The notes under the pieces: model-generated
The model's input: only the letters and a program-made list of their open reading frames with translations
The model's database searches: none
What the model was told of the DNA's origin: nothing
Assembly: GCF_029892785.1 (NCBI RefSeq)
Contig: NZ_JARXXA010000018.1
Location: forward strand, 21,569-85,568
Length of the DNA stretch: 64,000 nt
From: Parabacteroides sp. PH5-46
Lineage (GTDB): Bacteria; Bacteroidota; Bacteroidia; Bacteroidales; Tannerellaceae
Reading direction: 5' to 3'
In this document: positions 57,182 to 64,000 of the stretch, piece by piece
How the letters are laid out: each line of letters begins with the position of its first letter
Numbering within the stretch: position 1 is the first letter of the stretch
Program-made: the position numbers and the translations under genes

Positions 57182-57212
57182 TTGTAACTTCAAATTTATT
57201 TTCTTATGTTTG
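57182..57212 (+). promoter_or_regulatory. Bacteroidetes-type promoter of the NlpC/P60 gene
   Basis: TTG at 57182-57184 and TATGTTTG at 57205-57212 are separated by 20 bases, an ideal match. The ATG at 57206 lies inside the -7 element and cannot be the start codon, so the gene begins at 57236. Confidence 0.7.
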
Positions 57213-57235
57213 CTTATTCTAAAATAAACAAACTG

Positions 57236-57757
57236 ATGAAAATTAATCAGATATCAATTATAATTCTGTTGTTTATAGTCTTTCTGTTTACCTCTTGTGG
57301 TGCAAAGAAACAGGTTCCGGTAGGAGCCCGTTCGCCGAATGATTTGTCAAAAGAGTTTGGTTTTCGGGTAACAAACAAGGACAACTTACATTTATATACA
57401 GAACTGGCTTCATGGAAAGGGGTGCCACACCGTAACGGTGGGAATACTAAAAAAGGAGTGGATTGTTCTGGTTTGGTGGTGCAGGTATATAATAAAGTAT
57501 ATAATAAAAAGCTGGCACGTTCCTCGGCTGACATATTGAAAAAGAATTGCCGGAAGGTTAAGCGTGGAAGCCTACAGGAAGGTGATCTTGTGTTTTTTAA
57601 GATAGGAAGAGGTCAGAAAAAGACACCGAACCATGTAGGCATTTATCTGAAGAATCAGTATTTTATGCATGCCAGTTCTTCTTCGGGTGTTGTTGTAAGT
57701 AGTCTGAACGATAAATATTATACACGTTACTGGCTTACCGGTGGAAAGGTAAAATAA
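57236..57757 (+). CDS. NlpC/P60-family lipoprotein endopeptidase
   Basis: About 173 residues. A lipoprotein signal (MKINQISIIILLFIVFLFTSC) is followed by an NlpC/P60 domain with catalytic Cys in GVDCSGLVVQVYN and His in PNHVGIYL, plus the later HASSSSGVVV. These enzymes cut peptide stems in peptidoglycan. The start was chosen because the longer form would begin inside the promoter. The protein should sit in the periplasm or outer membrane and remodel the wall. Confidence 0.88.
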   Translation: MKINQISIIILLFIVFLFTSCGAKKQVPVGARSPNDLSKEFGFRVTNKDNLHLYTELASWKGVPHRNGGNTKKGVDCSGLVVQVYNKVYNKKLARSSADILKKNCRKVKRGSLQEGDLVFFKIGRGQKKTPNHVGIYLKNQYFMHASSSSGVVVSSLNDKYYTRYWLTGGKVK

Positions 57758-57810
57758 AACAATCCGTTTTTTTCTTTATTTGTAACGTATGTTATTTTCC
57801 TAAGTTTACT

Positions 57811-57818
57811 TACCTTTG
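57811..57818 (+). promoter_or_regulatory. -7 element of the serS operon
   Basis: TACCTTTG fits TAnnTTTG, about 27 bases before the serS start. No clear -33 element is visible. Confidence 0.5.
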
Positions 57819-57844
57819 CAGCCTTAATTAAACATAGATTAGGT

Positions 57845-59116
57845 ATGTTAACGCTCAAAGTTATCACAGAAAGTAAAGAAGAAGTAATCCGTAAATTAGC
57901 CAAAAAGCATTTCGATGCAAAAGATATAATCTCCCGGATTATTGATTTAGATAAAACCCGTAGAGAAACCCAACAGCTATTGGATGCCAACTTGGCTGAG
58001 GTAAACCGTCTGTCGAAAACGATAGGCCAGTTTATGAAGGAAGGTAAAAAAGAAGAAGCCGAGGCTGCCCGTACCCAGGTGGCAGAGATGAAAGAAGGGA
58101 ATAAAACCCTTGACGAAACAAAGGAAAAGGCAGAAAAAGAAATACATGAACTCTTGGTGTTAATCCCAAATCTTCCGGCAGATGCTGTCCCGGAAGGCAG
58201 AGTAGCAGAAGATAATATAGTAGAAAGAGAAGGTGGAGTTATTCCCGAATTGTATGAAGGAGCCCTTCCTCATTGGGATTTAGCTAAAAAGTATGACCTG
58301 ATAGACTTTGAACTGGGAGTGAAGATTACCGGAGCAGGTTTTCCTGTTTATAAAGGATATGGCTGCCGTTTGCAGCGCGCCTTGATTAATTTCTTCTTGG
58401 ACAATGCTCGCGAAGCCGGCTATCTGGAGGTTCAACCCCCTTATGTGGTAAATACTGATTCCGCTTATGGTACCGGAAATTTGCCCGACAAAGAAGGCCA
58501 AATGTACCATGCTACGCTCGATGATCTGTATCTGATCCCCACAGCCGAAATACCTGTAACCAATATATATCGGGATGTTATCTTGAACGAAACAGATCTT
58601 CCGGTAAAGAATACAGCCTACTCTGCTTGTTTCCGTCGTGAAGCCGGCTCCTACGGCAAGGATGTGCGTGGATTGAACCGTTTGCACCAATTCGATAAAG
58701 TAGAGATCGTACGTATTGATAAACCGGAACATTCTTATCAGTCTTTGGAAGAGATGGTTAATTATGTACAAACGCTGGTTGATAAACTGGAACTTCCATG
58801 GCGAATCCTGCGTTTGTGTGGTGGAGATATGAGCTTTACTTCGGCTCTTACCTTTGATTTTGAAGTCTACTCGGCTGCTCAGAAGCGCTGGCTGGAAGTA
58901 AGCTCCGTATCTAATTTTGAAAGCTATCAAGCTAACCGTTTGAAATGTCGTTATCGCGACGAAAATAAAAAGATACAATTATGCCATACCCTGAACGGGA
59001 GTGCTTTGGCATTGCCCCGCATTGTTGCGGCGCTTTTAGAGAATAACCAAACCCCGGACGGAATCCAAATACCCAAAGCCTTGATTCCTTATACCGGATT
59101 TAATGTAATTAAATAA
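57845..59116 (+). CDS. serS: Seryl-tRNA synthetase
   Basis: A 423-residue class II synthetase that charges tRNA-Ser. The N-terminal coiled-coil arm (about 25-110) binds the tRNA. The catalytic core has the three class II motifs, including FRREAGSYGKDVRGLNRLHQ (motif 2) and NGSALALPRIVAALLENNQT (motif 3). Length and order are normal. The next gene starts at the last base of its stop. Confidence 0.97.
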   Translation: MLTLKVITESKEEVIRKLAKKHFDAKDIISRIIDLDKTRRETQQLLDANLAEVNRLSKTIGQFMKEGKKEEAEAARTQVAEMKEGNKTLDETKEKAEKEIHELLVLIPNLPADAVPEGRVAEDNIVEREGGVIPELYEGALPHWDLAKKYDLIDFELGVKITGAGFPVYKGYGCRLQRALINFFLDNAREAGYLEVQPPYVVNTDSAYGTGNLPDKEGQMYHATLDDLYLIPTAEIPVTNIYRDVILNETDLPVKNTAYSACFRREAGSYGKDVRGLNRLHQFDKVEIVRIDKPEHSYQSLEEMVNYVQTLVDKLELPWRILRLCGGDMSFTSALTFDFEVYSAAQKRWLEVSSVSNFESYQANRLKCRYRDENKKIQLCHTLNGSALALPRIVAALLENNQTPDGIQIPKALIPYTGFNVIK

Positions 59117-60408
59117 TGAATTTATTGAAAATTAGTATTGCTGTAATAGCCTGCGTTTTTCTTTTTTTTAGTTGTAAGCATTTTGAGAAATTGGAACTTT
59201 CTGAAAATGCCGTATCTGTTCCCATAGCAGGGAATACGTATGTGACCGGTGGTAAAGGTGATGCCTTTGTTTCTACCGAAGGAATTGTTCGCTGGACAGG
59301 CGAAGAAGCCGTTTTGTCTTCTTGGTTTAAAGTTAGCCATGCTGGCGACTTATTACTATTCTTAAAGGCAAAAGCGATAGATGGTGTTTCCGAACTGAGT
59401 GTATCTTGCAATGGACAAACATTCTCCGTGCAAGTAAAAGAAGAAGAGGAAACCATTATTTCTGTTGGTAAAGTAACGCTCAACGAAGCCGGATATGTAC
59501 GTGTAGACATGAAAGGGATCAAGAAAGAAGGACATCAATTTCCTTCTATTTCCGAACTACTTATTGATGGTGAAGCGGCTCAAAAGCCGCTTTATTATGT
59601 ACATGATTTTGAGACCTATTGGGCTTTGCGAGGCCCTTCCGTACATATGAATTATGCTTTGCCTGATACAGATGTGGAATACTTTTATAATGAAGTATTT
59701 GTTCCGGAAGGCGAAGATGTAGTAGGGAGTTATTTCATGGTAAACGGCTTTGGTGAAGGATATTGCGGCATACAGGTAAACAGTGAAACCGAGCGGCGTA
59801 TCCTTTTTTCAGTCTGGAGTCCTTATGAAACAGATAATCCATCTGAAATACCCGAAAATCAACGTATTCAGTTGTTAGCTAAAGGAGACAACGTTTTTGC
59901 GGGAGAGTTCGGAAGTGAAGGATCGGGTGGACAGAGCTATCTTGTTTTTCCGTGGAAAGCAGGTGAGACCTATCGTTTCCTTACCCGTGTATGTCCAGAC
60001 GAAAAAGGAAATACACAATACTATACCTGGTTTTTTGCTCCCGAAACTGAGGAATGGAAACTGATTGCCGGTTTTCTTCGTCCGCAAACAAACACATGGT
60101 ATACGAGGGCACATTCCTTTCTGGAAAATTTTATTCCGGAGCAAGGCTATTATTTTCGTTCGGTTTGTTTTAAGAACCAGTGGGCTCGGACATCAAAAGG
60201 AGAATGGCAGGAACTGATTGAAGGTACCTTTACGTATGATGCAACGGCTAAATCGCAAGTTCGCATGGATTATGCAGGGGGAGTCAATGGTGATTCTTTT
60301 TTTCTGAAAAATGGTGGTTTCTTTAATGAAAATACAGATCTAAATAGTATTTTTACACGGCCAATAAGAAACAATTTGCCTAAAATAGAAATAGATAAAT
60401 TACCATAA
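59116..60408 (+). CDS. DUF3472 lipoprotein
   Basis: A 430-residue lipoprotein (signal ending at LFFSC). An N-terminal domain of about 150 residues resembling DUF5077 is followed by a DUF3472 domain (about 180-415) with the YNEVFVPEGEDVVGSYFMVNGFGEG segment. Such proteins often accompany carbohydrate-active enzymes in Bacteroidetes, suggesting glycan binding; the function is not proven. It is translationally coupled to serS by a 1-base overlap, an unusual pairing. Confidence 0.75.
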   Translation: MNLLKISIAVIACVFLFFSCKHFEKLELSENAVSVPIAGNTYVTGGKGDAFVSTEGIVRWTGEEAVLSSWFKVSHAGDLLLFLKAKAIDGVSELSVSCNGQTFSVQVKEEEETIISVGKVTLNEAGYVRVDMKGIKKEGHQFPSISELLIDGEAAQKPLYYVHDFETYWALRGPSVHMNYALPDTDVEYFYNEVFVPEGEDVVGSYFMVNGFGEGYCGIQVNSETERRILFSVWSPYETDNPSEIPENQRIQLLAKGDNVFAGEFGSEGSGGQSYLVFPWKAGETYRFLTRVCPDEKGNTQYYTWFFAPETEEWKLIAGFLRPQTNTWYTRAHSFLENFIPEQGYYFRSVCFKNQWARTSKGEWQELIEGTFTYDATAKSQVRMDYAGGVNGDSFFLKNGGFFNENTDLNSIFTRPIRNNLPKIEIDKLP

Positions 60409-60439
60409 ATTCAAATAAGGAACCACTAAATACGCGTAT

Positions 60440-61084
60440 ATGAATAGCTTAATCGACAAATTAAAACCAAAGGAAAACAAATTCTTTTTGTTGCTCCAAA
60501 AAATGGGGGATTTAATTATTACAGCATCCGACTTGATGCTTGAATGCGTTAAAATCGCCACTCATGATGAGGCCGTTTCTTATTATAAGAAAATCAAAGA
60601 GTTGGAACATCAGGCAGATGCAGTACAAGGAGAAATCTTTGAGGAGCTGAATAATACATTTATAACGCCTTTTGACAGGGAGGATATCAATAATTTATCT
60701 TCCAAAATGGACGATATTATGGATTTGATGACCAGCTGTTCTAAACGTATTATGCTGTATAACCCCAAAAGGATTCCTGAAAATGCAAGCAATCTGGCTG
60801 TATTGTTGCGTGAATCAGTTGGTTTCCTTAATCTGGCTATAGACGAACTTGATTCATTCAAGAAAAGGCCTGAAAAGATTAAGGAATATTGCGTGCAAAT
60901 GAATGTACTGGAGAAGAAAGCAGATGATGTATATGAGGATTTCCTGATTGTATTATTCTCGGAAGAAAAGGATGCGATTGAGGTTATAAAGTTGAAAGAT
61001 ATTCTTCATGAACTTGAAAGGGCTACAGATGCTTGTGAAGCTGTAGGAAAGATAATTAAAACGGTTATTATCAAGTATTCATAA
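60440..61084 (+). CDS. DUF47 family protein, PhoU-like partner of PiT
   Basis: A 214-residue all-helical cytoplasmic protein of the DUF47 (PhoU-related) family, with the typical ELEHQADAVQGEIFEELNNT and EREDINNLSSKMDDIMDLM-like segments. DUF47 proteins are usually encoded just before a PiT phosphate transporter, as here (10 bases apart), and are thought to regulate it. Confidence 0.9.
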   Translation: MNSLIDKLKPKENKFFLLLQKMGDLIITASDLMLECVKIATHDEAVSYYKKIKELEHQADAVQGEIFEELNNTFITPFDREDINNLSSKMDDIMDLMTSCSKRIMLYNPKRIPENASNLAVLLRESVGFLNLAIDELDSFKKRPEKIKEYCVQMNVLEKKADDVYEDFLIVLFSEEKDAIEVIKLKDILHELERATDACEAVGKIIKTVIIKYS

Positions 61085-61094
61085 TCAACAAAAG

Positions 61095-62102
61095 ATGACT
61101 CTGTTAATAATCGTTATTGCGTTGGCTTTAATTTTTGATTTTATTAATGGCTTTCACGATGCCGCCAATTCTATAGCAACCATTGTTTCTACCAAAGTGT
61201 TAACGCCTTTTCAGGCTGTTATATGGGCTGCATTCTTTAACTTCGTAGCTTTCTTTATTGCCAAATATATTATCGGGGAATTTGGAATCGCCAATACTGT
61301 TGCTAAAACTGTATTGCCGCAATTCATAACGTTGCCTGTTATCTTATCCGGCTTGATCGCTGCTATCATCTGGAATTTGGTTACCTGGTGGCTAGGTATT
61401 CCTTCATCTTCTTCTCATACCTTGATTGGTGGATTTGCCGGAGCTGCTATTGCCAGTGCCGGTTTCGGATCTATTGAAGGACTTGTTATTCTGAAAATTG
61501 CAGCCTTTATTTTTCTGGCTCCGCTAATCGGTATGCTTATTGCCGTGGTACTAACTTACTTTACTTTGTATTGTTGGCGAAAGGCAAAGCCTCATAAGGC
61601 AGAAAGCTGGTTCCGGCGTTTGCAATTACTCTCTTCGGCTCTATTCAGTGTAGGACATGGACTTAACGACTCTCAAAAGGTAATGGGGATCATTGCTGCT
61701 GCTCTTTTTGCTGCAGGAGAAATAACCGATATAGGAAATATCCCCAACTGGGTACCATTGGCTTGTTTCAGTATGATAGCTATGGGTACCATGTCGGGAG
61801 GCTGGCGGATCGTAAAGACAATGGGAACAAGGATAACCAAAGTAACAGCATTAGAGGGTGTTGTAGCCGAGACATCCGGTGCTATAACCCTTTTTATTAC
61901 TGAAATCCTGAAGATTCCGGTAAGTACTACGCATACCATTACCGGATCCATCATCGGAGTGGGAGCTGTTAAGCGACTTTCAGCCGTTCGCTGGGGAGTA
62001 ACAAAAGACTTACTTGTCGCCTGGATATTGACTATACCTGTCAGTGCCGTTATGGCAATGCTGGTTTATGTACTTATTGTTTTTGTTATCGGCATGGCTT
62101 AG
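61095..62102 (+). CDS. PiT-family inorganic phosphate transporter
   Basis: A 335-residue inner-membrane protein with about ten helices. It has both signature repeats of the family: DFINGFHDAANSIATIVSTK and GLNDSQKVMGIIAA, and the SSSSHTLIGG and STTHTITGSIIG motifs. It imports phosphate with H+ or Na+. It ends in a 17-base overlap with the convergent CoA-disulfide-reductase gene. Confidence 0.93.
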   Translation: MTLLIIVIALALIFDFINGFHDAANSIATIVSTKVLTPFQAVIWAAFFNFVAFFIAKYIIGEFGIANTVAKTVLPQFITLPVILSGLIAAIIWNLVTWWLGIPSSSSHTLIGGFAGAAIASAGFGSIEGLVILKIAAFIFLAPLIGMLIAVVLTYFTLYCWRKAKPHKAESWFRRLQLLSSALFSVGHGLNDSQKVMGIIAAALFAAGEITDIGNIPNWVPLACFSMIAMGTMSGGWRIVKTMGTRITKVTALEGVVAETSGAITLFITEILKIPVSTTHTITGSIIGVGAVKRLSAVRWGVTKDLLVAWILTIPVSAVMAMLVYVLIVFVIGMA

Positions 62103-63768
62103 TGTATAGCATTTTATCTGCTTTGATTGATGCCGCATGCCAGGTTTTGTAACCACCGGAGAGGTTACGAACGTCTGTAAATCCGTTCTGTGTGAGGATA
62201 CGATATGCCAGGTATCCGCGAAGTCCCACAGCACAAGATACAATGATAGGCTTGTCTTTCGGTAGTTCGCCTAATCGTTCCCGCAGCTCATCTACCGGGA
62301 TGTTGATGGCTCCGGGTAATGTTCCCAGCCTGTATTCTTCTTCTGTACGTACGTCTACCAATATGGTTTCATTACCTAAATCGGCTATTTCGCGCCAATG
62401 GATTGTTTTTACTTTGCCTGTCAGGATGTTATTGGCCACATAACCTGCCATATTAACCGGATCTTTAGCAGAAGAGTAGGGAGGAGCATAGGCCTGTTCC
62501 AATGTGATCAGGTCGTTGATTGTCCCTTTCCGCTGAATGACTTGTCCCAGCATTTCGACTCGTTTGTCTACTCCGTCAAAACCAACGACTTGGGCTCCGA
62601 ATACTTGTCCGTTTTCAGGAGAAAACAATACCTTAATAGATAGTGAAACAGCTCCCGGATAATACCCTGCGTGCGAAGCCGAATGGGTAAAAGACGACAG
62701 ATAAGGGATGCCTTCCCGTTTCAGCAACTTGGCATTTGCACCGGCTGCAGCTACCGTCAAGTCGAATATCTTAGCGATCGAGTTACCTATGGAGCCTTCA
62801 TATGTTTCCTTATTGCCGAACACCATATTGTCGGCAACGATACGGCCTTGCTTGTTTGCCGGTCCGGCCAGTGGAATTAAGGCTGCTTTTCCGGTAACCA
62901 AGTGAGTAACCTCTGTTGCATCTCCCAGGGCATATATCGAAGGATCAGATGTTTGCATATATTTGTTTACACTAATTCCGCCTAAAGCTCCGATACTGAG
63001 GCCTGCCTCTTTGGCCAGTTTCGTTTCAGCCCGCACACCGATGCTGAGCAGTACCATGTCGGTTTCTATTATCTTCCCACTTTGCAGATGAACGCGTATC
63101 CCTTTTCCGTTTTCTTCAAAGTGTTTGACGCCATCTTCCAGTATCAGCTCTACGTTTTTGTCGTTCAAATGCTGGTGTACGATGGCTGCCATGGAGTAGT
63201 CAAGGGGCGCCATTACCTGGTTTGCCATTTCTACGACAGCCACTGTTATACCCAGTGCATGAAGGTTTTCTGCCATCTCCAAACCGATGAATCCGCCTCC
63301 CACTACTACGGCATGCCGGGGCTTTTCCTGTAGGGTGTATTGCTTGATTGCATCTGTGTCGGGTACGTTTCGTAGGGTAAAAATCTTCTTGCTGTTTATG
63401 CCTTGTATATTGGGGCGTAAGGGCTCTGCTCCGGGCGAGAGCGCCAATTTATCATAACTTTGCAGGTAGGTTTCGCCTGTTGCCAGATTCTTCACTTCCA
63501 CCTGTTTCGTTTCCGGATGAATGGCAATTACTTCCTGCCGGGTACGGATGTCTACACGAAAGCGTTGGGTAAAGCCTTCTGCCGTCTGAACAAACAGTTT
63601 GTCCCGATCGGTAATGATATCTCCAATATAATAAGGTAATCCGCAATTTGCGTATGACACATATTCTCCTCTTTCGAAAAGTATGATTTCTGCTTTTTCG
63701 TCTAGCCTTCTCAAACGGGCGGTTATGGTTGCACCTCCGGCAACTCCTCCGATAATCAAGTATTTCAT
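62086..63768 (-). CDS. CoA-disulfide reductase/rhodanese fusion
   Basis: A 560-residue FAD and NAD(P)H enzyme. The N-terminal disulfide reductase has GGVAGGATITARLRR for FAD binding, the single active-site Cys in SYANCGLPYYIG and a second dinucleotide motif (VVVGGGFIGLEMAENL). The C-terminal rhodanese domain (about 455-545) has active-site Cys in IVSCAVGLRG. Fusions of this type act on CoA disulfides, persulfides or polysulfides and help anaerobes with sulfur and redox stress. Length is normal for the fusion. Confidence 0.9.
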   Translation of the reverse strand: MKYLIIGGVAGGATITARLRRLDEKAEIILFERGEYVSYANCGLPYYIGDIITDRDKLFVQTAEGFTQRFRVDIRTRQEVIAIHPETKQVEVKNLATGETYLQSYDKLALSPGAEPLRPNIQGINSKKIFTLRNVPDTDAIKQYTLQEKPRHAVVVGGGFIGLEMAENLHALGITVAVVEMANQVMAPLDYSMAAIVHQHLNDKNVELILEDGVKHFEENGKGIRVHLQSGKIIETDMVLLSIGVRAETKLAKEAGLSIGALGGISVNKYMQTSDPSIYALGDATEVTHLVTGKAALIPLAGPANKQGRIVADNMVFGNKETYEGSIGNSIAKIFDLTVAAAGANAKLLKREGIPYLSSFTHSASHAGYYPGAVSLSIKVLFSPENGQVFGAQVVGFDGVDKRVEMLGQVIQRKGTINDLITLEQAYAPPYSSAKDPVNMAGYVANNILTGKVKTIHWREIADLGNETILVDVRTEEEYRLGTLPGAINIPVDELRERLGELPKDKPIIVSCAVGLRGYLAYRILTQNGFTDVRNLSGGYKTWHAASIKADKMLYTKPCR

Positions 63769-63795
63769 GTTCTATCTATTTTTAGCTGTTTTGTA

Positions 63796-63803
63796 CAAAT
63801 GTA
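63796..63803 (-). promoter_or_regulatory. -7 element of the CoA-disulfide-reductase gene
   Basis: On the minus strand this reads TACATTTG, 27 bases before the start codon. No clear -33 element is visible. Confidence 0.5.
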
Positions 63804-64000
63804 TAAACAATTATCGATTAAAAATAGTTTCTGGTGGAAAATAATTTCAATCGACTGATAGACGCTAGTTTGGGAGTTCATTTCTTTCAAGTGAAAAGCA
63901 CAATATAATTAGTCTATCCTTAAAAGCATTTCATTTATTTGATTGACAATATATTAGTTTGATTATTTCTTGTTTATATCTGCAAGAATTAGTATCTTTA
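63804..64000. other. Window edge, no gene seen
   Basis: AT-rich sequence upstream of the CoA-disulfide-reductase promoter, probably leading to a gene beyond the window. I see no open frame, RNA or repeat. Confidence 0.4.

Noticed and set aside
57206..57235. Longer start for the NlpC/P60 lipoprotein
   Set aside because: That ATG lies inside the -7 promoter element; the start at 57236 gives a standard lipoprotein signal.
58280..58978. 232-codon frame on the - strand inside serS
   Set aside because: It is the antisense shadow of a highly conserved gene, with a composition typical of such shadows.
1..64000. tRNA or rRNA genes, insertion sequences, integrases or phage genes
   Set aside because: I looked for them on both strands and saw none that I could support.

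Overview
The window looks like the chromosome of a gut- or oral-type Bacteroidales bacterium. The signs are -7 promoter elements of the form TAnnTTTG, Mfa-type fimbrial genes (DUF3575, DUF3868/OmpA, Mfa2, Mfa1), paired ECF sigma and anti-sigma genes, and two proteins ending in a type IX secretion (T9SS) sorting domain. The T9SS tails point to a Parabacteroides/Tannerella/Dysgonomonas-like lineage rather than typical Bacteroides. This is inference; no rRNA or other phylogenetic marker was used. No tRNA, rRNA, CRISPR array, insertion sequence or integrase was seen.

Region 1 (766-19491, + strand) is one tight nine-gene operon and the most novel item. It holds two megasynthases related to polyunsaturated-fatty-acid (Pfa) synthases. 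The first has two N-terminal PfaD/nitronate-monooxygenase-like TIM barrels fused to KS-AT-ACP-KR. The second is KS-AT-DH with its own phosphopantetheinyl transferase. They are followed by a free acyl carrier protein, an alpha/beta hydrolase, two FtsX/MacB-type permeases without an ATPase gene, a HlyD adaptor, a TolC channel and a MATE pump. It reads as a complete make-and-export system for an unknown lipid or polyketide. Its promoter overlaps a perfect 16-bp palindrome.

Region 2 (19465-31399) holds an acyltransferase-3 membrane enzyme, an ABC-F protein, a NagB-like/PIG-L fusion whose NagB half has lost its catalytic residues, a hexapeptide acetyltransferase and a DUF5009 membrane protein. Two neighbouring ECF sigma modules follow, then a second MATE pump behind a strongly structured 5' leader.

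Region 3 (31386-43147) has a second TolC-HlyD-FtsX permease operon, again without an ATPase gene, a Cys-rich DUF6078-like protein, and a DUF4143 ATPase preceded by four 23-bp direct repeats. A GH5 glycoside hydrolase with a T9SS tail is broken by one frameshift. A sigma-54 response regulator and histidine kinase pair completes it.

Region 4 (43154-56697, - strand) is a fimbrial operon running from DUF3575 through OmpA/DUF3868, Mfa2-like anchor and Mfa1-like subunit to a second fimbrillin-like lipoprotein and a 2139-residue T9SS-type surface protein. Region 5 (57236-63768) is housekeeping: NlpC/P60 lipoprotein, seryl-tRNA synthetase, DUF3472 lipoprotein, DUF47-PiT phosphate uptake, and a CoA-disulfide-reductase/rhodanese fusion.

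Five intergenic sites (208-362, 20718-20806, 29805-29892, 36571-36679, 51602-51691) share one architecture. Each is a long inverted repeat whose arms are built from short, individually palindromic motifs, usually with a sequence peculiar to that site. No listed gene explains them.
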